Source: Tenacibaculum pacificus
GTDB taxonomy: Bacteria > Bacteroidota > Bacteroidia > Flavobacteriales > Flavobacteriaceae
Direction of reading: 5' to 3'
Assembly: GCF_027941775.1 (NCBI RefSeq)
Contig: NZ_CP115917.1
Coordinates: 852,501-916,500, forward strand
Length of the DNA stretch: 64,000 nt
The position numbers and the translations under genes were made by a program. Within the stretch, counting starts at the first letter, position 1. Every line of letters starts with the position of its first letter. The notes beneath the pieces were generated by a model. The model made no database searches, was not told the DNA's origin, and saw nothing but the letters and a program-made list of their open reading frames with translations. Positions 25,411-34,024 of the stretch are shown piece by piece.

Positions 25411-26250
25411 ATGATAAAACCTCAGTGGAAAGTTGTTAAAGAATATGAAGACATTACTTATAAGAAGTCGAATAATGTAGCTAGAATTGCTTTTAATAGA
25501 CCTAATGTACGTAATGCTTTTAGACCAAATACAACTTCAGAATTATTAGATGCTTTTCAAGATGCACATGAAGATACTAATATTGGAGTAGTATTATTAT
25601 CGGCAGAAGGTCCTTCTACAAAAGATGGAGTTTGGAGTTTTTGTTCTGGAGGTGATCAAAATGCACGTGGAGAAAAAGGATATGTAGGTAAAGATGGTTA
25701 TCATCGTTTAAATATATTAGAGGTACAACGGTTAATTCGTTTTATGCCAAAAGCGGTTATTTGTGTAGTACCAGGTTGGGCAGTAGGTGGCGGACATAGT
25801 TTGCATGTTGTTTGCGATTTAACTTTAGCAAGTAAAGAACATGCTATTTTTAAACAAACGGATGCAGATGTAACTTCTTTTGATGCAGGATACGGATCAG
25901 CATATTTAGCTAAAATGGTCGGGCAGAAAAAAGCACGTGAAATTTTCTTTTTAGGAAGAAATTATTCTGCGCAAGAAGCATACGATATGGGAATGGTAAA
26001 TGCTGTAATTCCTCATGATGAATTAGAACAAACTGCTTTTGATTGGGCTCAAGAGATTTTAGAGAAATCGCCAACATCAATAAAAATGTTAAAATTCGCT
26101 ATGAATTTAACTGATGATGGTATGGTTGGTCAGCAAGTTTTTGCAGGAGAAGTTACTCGTTTGGCTTATATGACAGAAGAAGCAAAAGAAGGACGTGATG
26201 CTTTTTTAGAAAAAAGAAAACCAAATTTCCCTAAAACTTGGATACCATAA
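25411..26250 (+). CDS. menB: 1,4-dihydroxy-2-naphthoyl-CoA synthase
   Basis: This 279-residue crotonase-fold enzyme cyclises o-succinylbenzoyl-CoA to DHNA-CoA in menaquinone synthesis. Diagnostic segments are KVARIAFNRP-like NVARIAFNRPNVRNAFRP, FCSGGDQNARGEKGY, GWAVGGGHSLHVVCDLTLAS and DADVTSFDAGYGSAYLA, which separate MenB from other crotonases. Length matches the family. A TATTTTTG -7 element at 25372-25379 may drive it. It is followed by an FAH-family gene. Confidence 0.96.
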   Translation: MIKPQWKVVKEYEDITYKKSNNVARIAFNRPNVRNAFRPNTTSELLDAFQDAHEDTNIGVVLLSAEGPSTKDGVWSFCSGGDQNARGEKGYVGKDGYHRLNILEVQRLIRFMPKAVICVVPGWAVGGGHSLHVVCDLTLASKEHAIFKQTDADVTSFDAGYGSAYLAKMVGQKKAREIFFLGRNYSAQEAYDMGMVNAVIPHDELEQTAFDWAQEILEKSPTSIKMLKFAMNLTDDGMVGQQVFAGEVTRLAYMTEEAKEGRDAFLEKRKPNFPKTWIP

Positions 26251-26336
26251 TCAATTAATAAATTTTCAATGATGAATTACGAATTCTTATCTTTAAGAAT
26301 TCGTAATTTTAAATTATTAATTCGTAATTAAAATAA

Positions 26337-26945
26337 ATGAAAATAATTTGTATCGGGCGTAATTATGCCAAACATATTGAAGAGTTGGAAAATGAAAAAC
26401 CAGAAAGTCCTGTTGTTTTTCTAAAACCAGATTCTGCAATTCTTCCAAAGAAAATGCCTTTTTTTATTCCACCTTTTTCTGATGATATTCATTATGAAGT
26501 TGAGGTTTTGGTAAAAATAAATAAGGTAGGAAAACATATATCGTCAAAATTTGCACATAAATATTATGATGAAATAGGTTTAGGAATCGATTTTACAGCA
26601 AGAGATGTACAAGCAAAGTGTAAAGAGAAAGGATTGCCTTGGGAAAAAGCAAAAGCTTTTGACGGTAGTGCAGTTATTGGTGCTTTTTATCCGAAGGAAG
26701 AATTCGATTTAAAGAGTATTTCTTTTCAATTACATAAAAACGATGAAGTTGTTCAAGATGGAAACTCTGAAACAATGCTTTGGAAAATTGATGAGTTAAT
26801 TAGTTATGTATCGGAATATTTTACTTTGAAAAAAGGAGATGTTATTTTTACAGGAACGCCAGCAGGAGTTGGTAACGTAAAAGAAAACGATGTGTTAATA
26901 GGTGTTATTGAAGGAAAAGAGGCTTTTAATATTAAAATAAAATAA
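26337..26945 (+). CDS. Fumarylacetoacetate hydrolase family protein
   Basis: This 202-residue protein has the FAH catalytic fold: IICIGRNYAKHIEELEN, metal-binding acidic residues in IHYEVEVLVKI, GIDFTARDVQ, WEKAKAFDGSAVIG and the C-terminal GDVIFTGTPAGVG. Family members hydrolyse or decarboxylate acylpyruvates and oxaloacetate. The substrate is not defined here. It sits between menB and cinA, but no menaquinone role is known. Confidence 0.9.
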   Translation: MKIICIGRNYAKHIEELENEKPESPVVFLKPDSAILPKKMPFFIPPFSDDIHYEVEVLVKINKVGKHISSKFAHKYYDEIGLGIDFTARDVQAKCKEKGLPWEKAKAFDGSAVIGAFYPKEEFDLKSISFQLHKNDEVVQDGNSETMLWKIDELISYVSEYFTLKKGDVIFTGTPAGVGNVKENDVLIGVIEGKEAFNIKIK

Positions 26946-26949
26946 ATAT

Positions 26950-26976
26950 ATCCCGCTTTTAGCGGGATTCTTTTTT
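26950..26976 (+). terminator. Terminator after FAH-family gene
   Basis: ATCCCGCT pairs with AGCGGGAT around TTT, followed by a T-rich stretch. Confidence 0.82.
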
Positions 26977-26987
26977 AATGAAAATAT

Positions 26988-28235
26988 ATGAATGCAGAAA
27001 TAATAACAATTGGAGATGAAATTCTGATAGGTCAAATTATTGATACAAACTCACAATGGATAGGTCAAGAATTAAATAAAATTGGAGTTTCGGTATATCA
27101 AATATCATCTATTCAAGATGAAAAACAGCATATATTAAATGCTTTAAAAGAAGCTGAAAGTAGAGCGGATATTGTAATTTTAACAGGTGGTTTAGGTCCA
27201 ACGAAGGATGACATCACCAAAAAAACAATAGCCGAATATTTTAATGATGAAAAGGTTATTATATATGATGAAGTTATTAATCATATTAAAGAATTATTTG
27301 AAAAGATAAATCATCCTTATAATGAGGTTCAAAAATATCAAGCTGAATTACCATCAAAAGCAACTTTGTTGATGAATGAATTTGGTACAGCACCAGGAAT
27401 GTGGTTTTTTGAAAATGATACTGTCTTTGTGTCATTACCTGGAGTGCCATATGAAATGAAAGGTTTAATGACAAACGAGGTATTACCTCGAATTCAGCAA
27501 AAATATAAACTTCCATTTATATTACATACTACAATTATGACAGTTGGCGTAGGTGAAACTGTTATTGCAGAAAGAATTGAAGAATGGGAAAATAATTTAC
27601 CATCACATATAAAGTTAGCTTATTTACCATCTTTTGGAAAAGTTCGATTGCGAATTTCAGCAAAAGGAACTAATAAAAAAGTTATAGAAAAAGAAGTAGC
27701 TAGTAAAATAGCAACATTAAATACTTTAATTTCAGATGTAATTGTAGGTTTTGATACAGATGCATTAATAGAAAAAAGAGTAGGAGATTTATTAATCGCC
27801 AAAAATAAAACAGTAAGTACTGCCGAAAGTTTAACTGGCGGTAAAATTGCATCAAATTTAGTGTCAATAGCAGGTTCTTCGGTTTATTTTAAAGGAGGTT
27901 TAATAACTTATACTGCCGAATTAAAAGAACAATTATTAGGTGTTTCTAAAGAATTAATAGCCGAATTTACAGTAGTAAGTAGAGAAGTTGCTAAAGAAAT
28001 GGCAGTTGGTTGTTTAAAAAAATTAAAAACAGATTATGCAATAGCTGTAACAGGTAATGCAGGTCCTACTACAGATAATACCGATAAAAGTGTAGGTGTA
28101 GTTTATATAGCTATTGCTACTATAAATAATGTAGAGGTACATGAGTTTAATTTTGGGCAACCACGAGAAAAAGTGATTAATAGAACAGTAACAAAAGCTT
28201 TAGAATTATTGATAGAAAATGTTGTGAAAAGCTAA
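26988..28235 (+). CDS. cinA: CinA-like protein
   Basis: This 415-residue two-domain protein has an N-terminal MoaB/COG1058 domain (AEIITIGDEILIGQIIDTNS, TGGLGPTKDD, FGTAPGM, SLPGVPYEM) and a C-terminal nicotinamide-nucleotide deamidase-type domain (STAESLTGGKIAS, VTGNAGPTT, GVVYIAIA). CinA family members act in pyridine nucleotide salvage, and some in competence. In Bacteroidota it precedes the rpmB cluster, as here. Length is normal. Confidence 0.94.
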   Translation: MNAEIITIGDEILIGQIIDTNSQWIGQELNKIGVSVYQISSIQDEKQHILNALKEAESRADIVILTGGLGPTKDDITKKTIAEYFNDEKVIIYDEVINHIKELFEKINHPYNEVQKYQAELPSKATLLMNEFGTAPGMWFFENDTVFVSLPGVPYEMKGLMTNEVLPRIQQKYKLPFILHTTIMTVGVGETVIAERIEEWENNLPSHIKLAYLPSFGKVRLRISAKGTNKKVIEKEVASKIATLNTLISDVIVGFDTDALIEKRVGDLLIAKNKTVSTAESLTGGKIASNLVSIAGSSVYFKGGLITYTAELKEQLLGVSKELIAEFTVVSREVAKEMAVGCLKKLKTDYAIAVTGNAGPTTDNTDKSVGVVYIAIATINNVEVHEFNFGQPREKVINRTVTKALELLIENVVKS

Positions 28236-28380
28236 TAATTTTTTGTTTGAAAATAATTGTAAAAAAGTTATTAAGTATTTATTATTTTTTTGTAAATTTG
28301 CCGGCAGTTACGCTTCCAGTAGGTTAGATGCTTAACCTCAGTTAGAATACCAAAAATAATAACAATTTAAAAGAGAATTT

Positions 28381-28411
28381 TTTGCGCAATGAATATAAAT
28401 GCGTAAATTTG
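28381..28411 (+). promoter_or_regulatory. Promoter of rpmB-rpmG operon
   Basis: TTTG (28381-28384), a 19-base spacer and TAAATTTG (28404-28411) match the Bacteroidota consensus exactly. Initiation near 28418 gives a leader of about 30 bases. A second TAAATTTG at 28293-28300 may be an upstream promoter with a longer leader. Confidence 0.82.
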
Positions 28412-28450
28412 CACCTCGTTTAGAAATAACACTAAAAAACTGTCAAGAAG

Positions 28451-28690
28451 ATGTCTAGAGTTTGTGAACTTACAGGAAAAAAAGCAATGGTTGGGAACAA
28501 TGTTTCTCACGCATTAAATAGAACTAAAAGAAAATTTAACGCTAATTTAATGACTAAGCGTTTCTTTATACCAGAAGAAGATAAGTGGATTACACTTAAA
28601 GTATCTGCTTCTGCATTAAAAAATATTAATAAAAAAGGAATCTCTGCTGTGATTAAAGACGCTAGAGAGAATGGTTTTTTAACTAAATAA
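28451..28690 (+). CDS. rpmB: 50S ribosomal protein L28
   Basis: This 79-residue protein has L28 hallmarks: SRVCELTGKKAMVGNNVSHA, NRTKRKFNANL and the downstream VSASALKNINKKG. It is a structural protein of the large subunit. It leads the conserved Bacteroidota operon rpmB, rpmG, DUF4295. Confidence 0.97.
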   Translation: MSRVCELTGKKAMVGNNVSHALNRTKRKFNANLMTKRFFIPEEDKWITLKVSASALKNINKKGISAVIKDARENGFLTK

Positions 28691-28717
28691 TTCCTTACTA
28701 GATAAAATTTCACAGAG

Positions 28718-28900
28718 ATGGCAAAAAAAGGAAACAGAGTTCAGGTTATATTAGAATGTACTGAACACAAAGCAACTGGTAAACCAGGAACTTCACGTTA
28801 TATTACTACAAAGAACAAAAAAAATACTCCTGATAGAATGGAATTAAAGAAATTTAATTCTATCTTAAAGAAGATGACAGTTCATAAAGAAATTAAATAA
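28718..28900 (+). CDS. rpmG: 50S ribosomal protein L33
   Basis: This 60-residue protein starts [18 protein letters not shown] and has the L33 body [19 protein letters not shown]. The zinc-binding CxxC pairs of some L33 proteins are absent (only one Cys), so it is a non-zinc form. It lies 27 bases after rpmB. Confidence 0.96.
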   Translation: MAKKGNRVQVILECTEHKATGKPGTSRYITTKNKKNTPDRMELKKFNSILKKMTVHKEIK

Positions 28901-28938
28901 TTAAAAGTTTTTTATAAACTTTAAATATCCCATAGAAC

Positions 28939-29091
28939 ATGGCAAAGAAATCAGTAGCATCGTTACAAACAGGAGCGAAAAGATTAACTAAAGCAATAAA
29001 AATGGTAAAGTCTCCAAAAACAGGAGCTTACACATTTGTTGGAGCTATTATGGATCCTGCACAAGTAAATGATTTTATCAAGAAAAATTAA
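28939..29091 (+). CDS. DUF4295 family protein
   Basis: This 50-residue basic protein is easily missed because of its size. It reads MAKKSVASLQTGAKRLTKA, continues KMVKSPKTGAYTFVGAIMD and ends DFIKKN. Homologues are small, Lys-rich and always sit after rpmG in Bacteroidota; a ribosome-associated role is suspected but not shown to my knowledge. It is 38 bases from rpmG and is followed by a terminator. Confidence 0.9.
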   Translation: MAKKSVASLQTGAKRLTKAIKMVKSPKTGAYTFVGAIMDPAQVNDFIKKN

Positions 29092-29108
29092 TACTTGTTT
29101 ACAATTTT

Positions 29109-29145
29109 TAAAAAGCTATTTTCTTAGAAAGTAGCTTTTTTTTTG
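29109..29145 (+). terminator. Terminator of the rpmB operon
   Basis: AAAAAGCTA pairs with TAGCTTTTT, and inside it TTTCT pairs with AGAAA, followed by a long T tract. Confidence 0.87.
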
Positions 29146-29329
29146 TGCCAAAAATTGATGTTGTTAAATTGTAATACTTTTATTTATTATTTTTGTTCCT
29201 TGTTATTTTTATGAAATATTAATAATGGCATTACTATTTAATATGAAAATAATTTTATAATGACAATTTGACCATATAATAAGTTTGGTATAGTTTTTAC
29301 ACTCTATAAAACGATTATAAAATTTAACC

Positions 29330-30283
29330 ATGAGTTTTTTTAAGAAAATCTTCTCAAGAGAGAAAAAAGAAACATTAGATAAAGGACTAGAAAAAACTAA
29401 ATCAAGTTTTTTTACGAAACTATCTAAAGCTGTTGCAGGGAAAACAAAAGTAGACGCTGCTGTTTTAGATAATTTAGAAGAAGTATTAGTTTCCTCTGAT
29501 GTTGGTGTAGATACTACATTAAAAATTATTGATAGAATTGAAGCAAGAGTAGCTAAAGATAAATATGTTGGTACTGATGAATTAAATCAAATTCTTAGAG
29601 ATGAGATTGCTGGTTTATTATCAGAAACAAACATAAAAGATGCTACCGAATTTACAGTTCCTGAAAAGAATAAACCACATGTAATTATGGTTGTTGGGGT
29701 AAATGGTGTTGGTAAAACAACTACTATTGGTAAATTAGCATCTCAGTTTAAAAAACAAGGATTGAATGTCGTTTTAGGTGCAGCAGATACCTTTAGAGCT
29801 GCAGCAATTGATCAGTTACAAATTTGGGCAGATAGAACTGATGTTCCTATTGTGCGTCAAGAAATGGGGTCTGATCCTGCTTCTGTAGCTTTTGATACTG
29901 TTACATCTGGTGTAAATCAAAATGCTGATGTTATTATTATTGATACAGCAGGTCGTTTACACAACAAAGTTAATTTAATGAATGAATTAACGAAGATTAA
30001 ACGTGTAATGCAAAAAGTAATTCCAGATGCTCCGCATGAGGTATTATTGGTTTTAGATGGTTCAACAGGGCAGAATGCTTTTGAACAAGCCAGACAATTT
30101 ACAAAAGCAACCGAAGTTACTTCTTTAGCGGTTACCAAATTAGATGGTACTGCAAAAGGTGGGGTTGTAATTGGTATTTCTGATCAATTTCAGATTCCTG
30201 TAAAATATATTGGAGTTGGTGAAGGAATTGACGATTTACAAGTATTTAATAAACATGAATTTGTTGATTCTTTTTTTAAATAA
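29330..30283 (+). CDS. ftsY: Signal recognition particle receptor FtsY
   Basis: This 317-residue SRP GTPase receives ribosome-SRP complexes at the membrane. The N domain covers ~1-105 and lacks the long acidic A domain of E. coli FtsY. The NG motifs are GVNGVGKTTTIGKLA (G1), DTFRAAAIDQLQIWA, DTAGR (G3), TKLDGTAKGG (G4) and GVGEGIDDLQ near the end. It follows the ribosomal protein operon and precedes rimO, the usual Bacteroidota order. Confidence 0.97.
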   Translation: MSFFKKIFSREKKETLDKGLEKTKSSFFTKLSKAVAGKTKVDAAVLDNLEEVLVSSDVGVDTTLKIIDRIEARVAKDKYVGTDELNQILRDEIAGLLSETNIKDATEFTVPEKNKPHVIMVVGVNGVGKTTTIGKLASQFKKQGLNVVLGAADTFRAAAIDQLQIWADRTDVPIVRQEMGSDPASVAFDTVTSGVNQNADVIIIDTAGRLHNKVNLMNELTKIKRVMQKVIPDAPHEVLLVLDGSTGQNAFEQARQFTKATEVTSLAVTKLDGTAKGGVVIGISDQFQIPVKYIGVGEGIDDLQVFNKHEFVDSFFK

Positions 30284-30303
30284 GAAACTTTAAAATATCA
30301 TAA

Positions 30304-30334
30304 ATAAAAAAACTTCCAATTTGGAGGTTTTTTT
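30304..30334 (+). terminator. Terminator of ftsY
   Basis: AACTTCC pairs with GGAGGTT (one T-G pair) within flanking A and T runs. Confidence 0.8.
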
Positions 30335-30483
30335 ATTTATAACAGGATTTTACCTTATTTAAAATCATTATAAAATTAGGTTCTAAAACGGCGCTATGTA
30401 TAAAATATTGATTTACTTATAAAAAACAATATGTAAAATCTTTATTTAAACTGTATATTTGCAACCTAAATTTTTATAGTATA

Positions 30484-31845
30484 ATGCGCACAAAATCACC
30501 AAAACAGAATAAAATCAACGTAGTTACTTTAGGATGTTCTAAAAACATTTACGATAGTGAAGTGTTAATGGGACAATTAAAAGCCAATGGTAAAAATGTG
30601 GTTCATGAAGATCCTGAAGATGATGGTAACATTGTTGTTATCAATACCTGTGGTTTTATAGGAAAGGCAAAAGAAGAAAGTATTGATACTATTTTACACT
30701 ACGCACAACGTAAAGAAGCTGGTGAAATAGACAAAGTATTTGTTTCTGGTTGTTTAAGTGAACGTTATAAGCCCGATTTAGAAGCTGAAATTAAAAATGT
30801 AGATCAGTATTTTGGTACGCATGAATTACCTGAATTATTAAAAGTATTAGAAGCTGATTATAAGCACGAATTAATTGGTGAGCGTTTAACAACGACACCA
30901 AAACATTATGCTTATTTAAAAATTGCTGAAGGTTGTGATCGTCCTTGTTCTTTTTGTGCAATTCCTTTAATGAGAGGTAAACATAAATCGACTCCGATTG
31001 AAGATATTATTATTGAAGCTACAAAATTAGCCGAAAAAGGAATTAAAGAATTGATGCTAATTGCTCAAGATTTAACCTATTACGGATTAGATATTTATAA
31101 AAAACGTGCTTTAGCTGATTTATTAAAAGAATTAGTAAAAGTTGATGGAATTGAGTGGATTCGTTTACATTATGCTTTTCCTTCAGGTTTTCCTATGGAT
31201 GTGTTAGATGTAATGAGAGATGAACCTAAAGTTTGTAATTATTTAGATATTCCGTTACAGCATATTAATACCGAAATTTTAAAATCGATGAAGCGTGGTA
31301 CTACTCACGAAAAAACAACTTCATTAATTCATAAATTTAGAGAAGCTGTACCAAATATGGCTATTAGAACTACTTTAATTGTTGGTTATCCTGGTGAAAC
31401 AGAAGAACAATTTGAAGAGTTAAAAGAATGGGTTGAAGAAATGCGTTTCGAAAGAATGGGAGCTTTTGAATATTCTCATGAAGAAAATACAGGTGCTTTT
31501 GTTTTAGAAGATGATGTTCCTGCAGATGTAAAATTCCGAAGAGTAAACGAAATTATGGAGGTTCAATCTCAAATTTCTTGGGAATTAAATCAAGCTAAAA
31601 TTGGTAAAACTTTCCGTTGTTTATTTGATAGAAAAGATGGTGAATATTTTTACGGTCGTACAGAATTTGATTCGCCAGATGTTGATAATGATGTAATTGT
31701 AGATGCTACAAAACACTATATTAAATTAGGAGAATTTATCGATATTAAAATTGATGAAGCTGGTGATTTTGACTTATACGGAACTCCGTTAGTGAAGCAA
31801 GAAAAACCAATGAGCTTAAATCAGAAGAAAAAAATAAATCATTAA
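30484..31845 (+). CDS. rimO: Ribosomal protein S12 methylthiotransferase RimO
   Basis: This 453-residue radical-SAM enzyme methylthiolates Asp of ribosomal protein S12. The N-terminal UPF0004 domain has VVTLGCSKNIYDSEVLMGQL, NTCGFIGKAKEES and SGCLSERY. The radical-SAM CxxxCxxC is CDRPCSFC with AIPLMRGKHKS, and a TRAM domain ends the protein. GCSKN and the MRGKHKS motif identify RimO over MiaB and MtaB. A TATATTTG element at 30454-30461 is a likely -7 box. Confidence 0.96.
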   Translation: MRTKSPKQNKINVVTLGCSKNIYDSEVLMGQLKANGKNVVHEDPEDDGNIVVINTCGFIGKAKEESIDTILHYAQRKEAGEIDKVFVSGCLSERYKPDLEAEIKNVDQYFGTHELPELLKVLEADYKHELIGERLTTTPKHYAYLKIAEGCDRPCSFCAIPLMRGKHKSTPIEDIIIEATKLAEKGIKELMLIAQDLTYYGLDIYKKRALADLLKELVKVDGIEWIRLHYAFPSGFPMDVLDVMRDEPKVCNYLDIPLQHINTEILKSMKRGTTHEKTTSLIHKFREAVPNMAIRTTLIVGYPGETEEQFEELKEWVEEMRFERMGAFEYSHEENTGAFVLEDDVPADVKFRRVNEIMEVQSQISWELNQAKIGKTFRCLFDRKDGEYFYGRTEFDSPDVDNDVIVDATKHYIKLGEFIDIKIDEAGDFDLYGTPLVKQEKPMSLNQKKKINH

Positions 31846-31867
31846 TAAACTTATTTTAAAATATAAA

Positions 31868-31892
31868 AATCCTGCTTTTAGCGGGATTTTTT
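31868..31892 (+). terminator. Terminator of rimO
   Basis: AATCCTGC pairs with GCGGGATT (one T-G pair) around TTTTA, followed by T residues. It lies just upstream of the next start. Confidence 0.78.
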
Positions 31893-31919
31893 ATGTTTTA
31901 AATTCTATAATTTAGCCTT

Positions 31920-32658
31920 ATGAAAAAAGCATATTTTAATTGGAGTTCAGGGAAAGATTCGGCATTTGCATTATATAAAATATTACAGCAAAAAGAATAT
32001 CAAATAGAAAAATTAATAACCAATGTAAATGAAGATTATCAACGTGTTTCTATGCACGGACTTCACTGAAAATTTGTTAGACGCGCAAGCAAAAAGTATT
32101 AATATTCCTTTAGAAAAAATATATTTTCCTGCGGATGTTACCATGGATTTATATAACAAAAAAATGAAAGCTAAAACTGATGAGTTAAAATCATTAGGAC
32201 TTAATTATGCTGTTTTTGGTGATATATTTTTAGAAGATTTAAAAAAATATAGAGATTCGAAATTACAAGAAGTAGGAATTACAGGTGTATATCCGCTTTG
32301 GAAACAAGATACTAAAACGTTACTTAGAGAATTTTTAGCTCTTGGATTTAAAACAATAACAGTTTGTGTAAATGCAAAATTATTAGGAGAAGAGTTTGTT
32401 GGTAGAATTATTGATGAAGACTTTATTAACGAATTACCAGATGGTGTTGATGTTTGTGGAGAAAATGGAGAGTTTCATACTTTTTGTTATGATGGACCTA
32501 TTTTTAAAAATCCGATTGAATTTGAAATAGGTGAGAAAGTTTTAAAATCATATACATTAAATAAAGACGATTCTCAAAATTGTCATACAAATACTAAAGA
32601 AAAGGTTAAAAATTATGATACTAGTTTTTGGTATTGTGATTTAGTTTTAAAAGAATAA
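31920..32658 (+). pseudogene. Diphthine-ammonia-ligase-like ATP pyrophosphatase, frameshifted
   Basis: The N-terminal part (from 31920) begins MKKAYFNWSSGKDSAFALYK, the SGGxDS-type PP-loop of adenine-nucleotide alpha hydrolases (Dph6/MJ0570 family), and runs to NEDYQRVSMHGLH before a TGA at 32067. The rest continues in another frame as ENLLDAQAKSINIPLEKIYFP through YAVFGDIFLEDLKKYRD and VDVCGENGEFHTF to 32658. One extra T at 32067 (CAC-T-GAA) explains the shift; without it the protein has 245 residues. Bacteria lack diphthamide, so the role of these homologues is unclear; metal or cofactor-related functions are guesses. Confidence 0.85.
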
Positions 32659-32681
32659 GAGCCTGTTTAAAAATTAAATAA

Positions 32682-32737
32682 ACTGTCAGTTCGAGTGTTT
32701 TTTTTCCTTCAAAAAAAATGTGTCGAGAACTTTTTAG
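32682..32737. repeat. Imperfect palindromic (REP-like) element
   Basis: GTCAGTTCGAGTG is followed by a T8 run, a short loop, an A8 run and TGTCGAGAACT, so AGTTC/GAACT and the T/A runs can pair. Similar GTCAGTTCGAG...TCGAGAACT elements are, from memory, frequent between genes in Flavobacteriaceae. Only one copy is seen here, immediately before structured repeat copy 2. Confidence 0.55.
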
Positions 32738-32757
32738 CATCATTAAAAGATGTATCA

Positions 32758-32849
32758 TAGGTTTTTAGCCCCGATTGAAGCAATTGTTTGAGCTCTTTTT
32801 TTGATTTTTCTTCAAAAAAAAGCGAGTGCGGAAAGCGGGATTAGCTTCA
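32758..32849 (+). repeat. Dispersed structured repeat, copy 2
   Basis: This is nearly identical to copy 1 at 599-691, including the entire central T-rich/A-rich arm. AGC (32767-32769) can pair with GCT (32844-32846) and CCCG (32770-32773) with CGGG (32836-32839). It lies downstream of the diphthine-ammonia-ligase-like gene on the same strand and converges on the DUF6122 gene, whose stop is 9 bases away. Confidence 0.8.
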
Positions 32850-32857
32850 AATAATTT

Positions 32858-33247
32858 TTATAATACCCTAAAAAAACTTGTTATTTGTTTTAAAATAGGT
32901 TCGGCAGGTGTGTTAATATAGCATTGTTTACAGTTATTGTACATGAATAAACAGTCGATTAAATCGGTAAACATATGCAGTAAAAGCCCTAAACCAATAA
33001 TGTTATAAGGCTTTTTTAAGAATAATAATACTACGTAAATTAGCGTGGCATAATAGGTGTGTAGTGGGTGAAAACCAAAACTGCACCTGTTTGCTTGAAA
33101 TATTGGAGTAGAAAGTAGGTGATCTAAATCGACAAGCATAGTGCTTATTAAAATAAGTGCTATGTTTATCCAGTTTTTATTGAAAAAGAAATAAGCGATT
33201 AAAATAGGGAATCCGAAATGTAAAAAGTAATGTGTAAATGTTTGCAT
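32858..33247 (-). CDS. DUF6122 family membrane protein
   Basis: This 129-residue protein has about four hydrophobic segments and conserved His/Asp residues: FTHYFLHFGFPI at the start, ISTMLVDLDHLLS, RCSFGFHPLHT and GLLLHMFTDLIDCLF. The pattern resembles small membrane metal-dependent hydrolases (YdjM/LexA-regulated type) but activity is unproven. It lies seven bases after the TIGR02757 gene on the same strand. Confidence 0.78.
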   Translation of the reverse strand: MQTFTHYFLHFGFPILIAYFFFNKNWINIALILISTMLVDLDHLLSTPIFQANRCSFGFHPLHTYYATLIYVVLLFLKKPYNIIGLGLLLHMFTDLIDCLFMYNNCKQCYINTPAEPILKQITSFFRVL

Positions 33248-33254
33248 TTTTTAC

Positions 33255-34019
33255 TTAAAATTTTTCAAAAACACCTAATCCAAATAATGCGAAATCATAT
33301 TTTACAGGGTCTTTTTTATCAAATTTTCGTAAAGTGATATCTAATTCTGATAAAGCTTTCCAATCGTTTTGTTTTCTTGTTAAAATTTCTAATTTACGAG
33401 CAACATTTCCTGAATGAACATCTAACGGACAGTGCAAGTGAGCAGGATTGTGAGTTTTCCAAATACCTAAATCTACACCAGTTTTATCGTTTCGAACCAT
33501 CCAGCGTAAAAACATATTTATGCGTTTTGAAGCCGAACCTTTTAAAGGATCAGAAACATGTTTTAAAGTTCTTTTTTGATGTGGAATTTCAAAAAATATT
33601 TGTTTGAAATTATGAATAGCTAATTGATAATTATCTGTATTATTTGTTGATAAAACTGCTTCTAATCCGTTGTGATTTTGATAAATGTTTTTAAGCGATT
33701 TAATAAACTGTCTAAAATCATCAGCATTAAAAGTACGATGTACAAATCCATCAAAAGAAGCTAAATCATCTTCGGTATGATTCATAACAAAATCATAAGG
33801 AGAATTACCAAGTAACTCAACCATTTTTAAAGAATTTCGGATAATCATTTTACGATTTCCCCAAGCAATTGTAGCCGATAAAAAACCAGCTATTTCAATA
33901 TCTTGTTTTAAAGAAAATTGATGCGGAATTTGAATAGGGTCACTTTCAATAAAATCAGGATTATTGTATTTTATTACTTTTTCGTCTAAAAATTCTTTGA
34001 GTTCAGTTTTATTCATCAT
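33255..34019 (-). CDS. TIGR02757 family protein
   Basis: This 254-residue cytoplasmic protein has the family signature segments PIQIPHQFSLKQDIEIAGFLSA, AWGNRKMI, GSASKRINMFLRWMVR and CPLDVHSGNVARKL. The last region resembles helix-hairpin-helix DNA glycosylase-like folds with a conserved DVH, but no function is established. It overlaps or nearly abuts its neighbours lolD-like (5 bases) and DUF6122, making a three-gene operon. Confidence 0.86.
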   Translation of the reverse strand: MMNKTELKEFLDEKVIKYNNPDFIESDPIQIPHQFSLKQDIEIAGFLSATIAWGNRKMIIRNSLKMVELLGNSPYDFVMNHTEDDLASFDGFVHRTFNADDFRQFIKSLKNIYQNHNGLEAVLSTNNTDNYQLAIHNFKQIFFEIPHQKRTLKHVSDPLKGSASKRINMFLRWMVRNDKTGVDLGIWKTHNPAHLHCPLDVHSGNVARKLEILTRKQNDWKALSELDITLRKFDKKDPVKYDFALFGLGVFEKF

Positions 34020-34024
34020 AAAAA

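Noticed and set aside
32040..32080. Programmed +1 frameshift of the prfB type
   Set aside because: The P-site codon before TGA is CAC, which cannot re-pair in the +1 frame, and no upstream Shine-Dalgarno-like stimulator is seen. A simple insertion or error is more likely.
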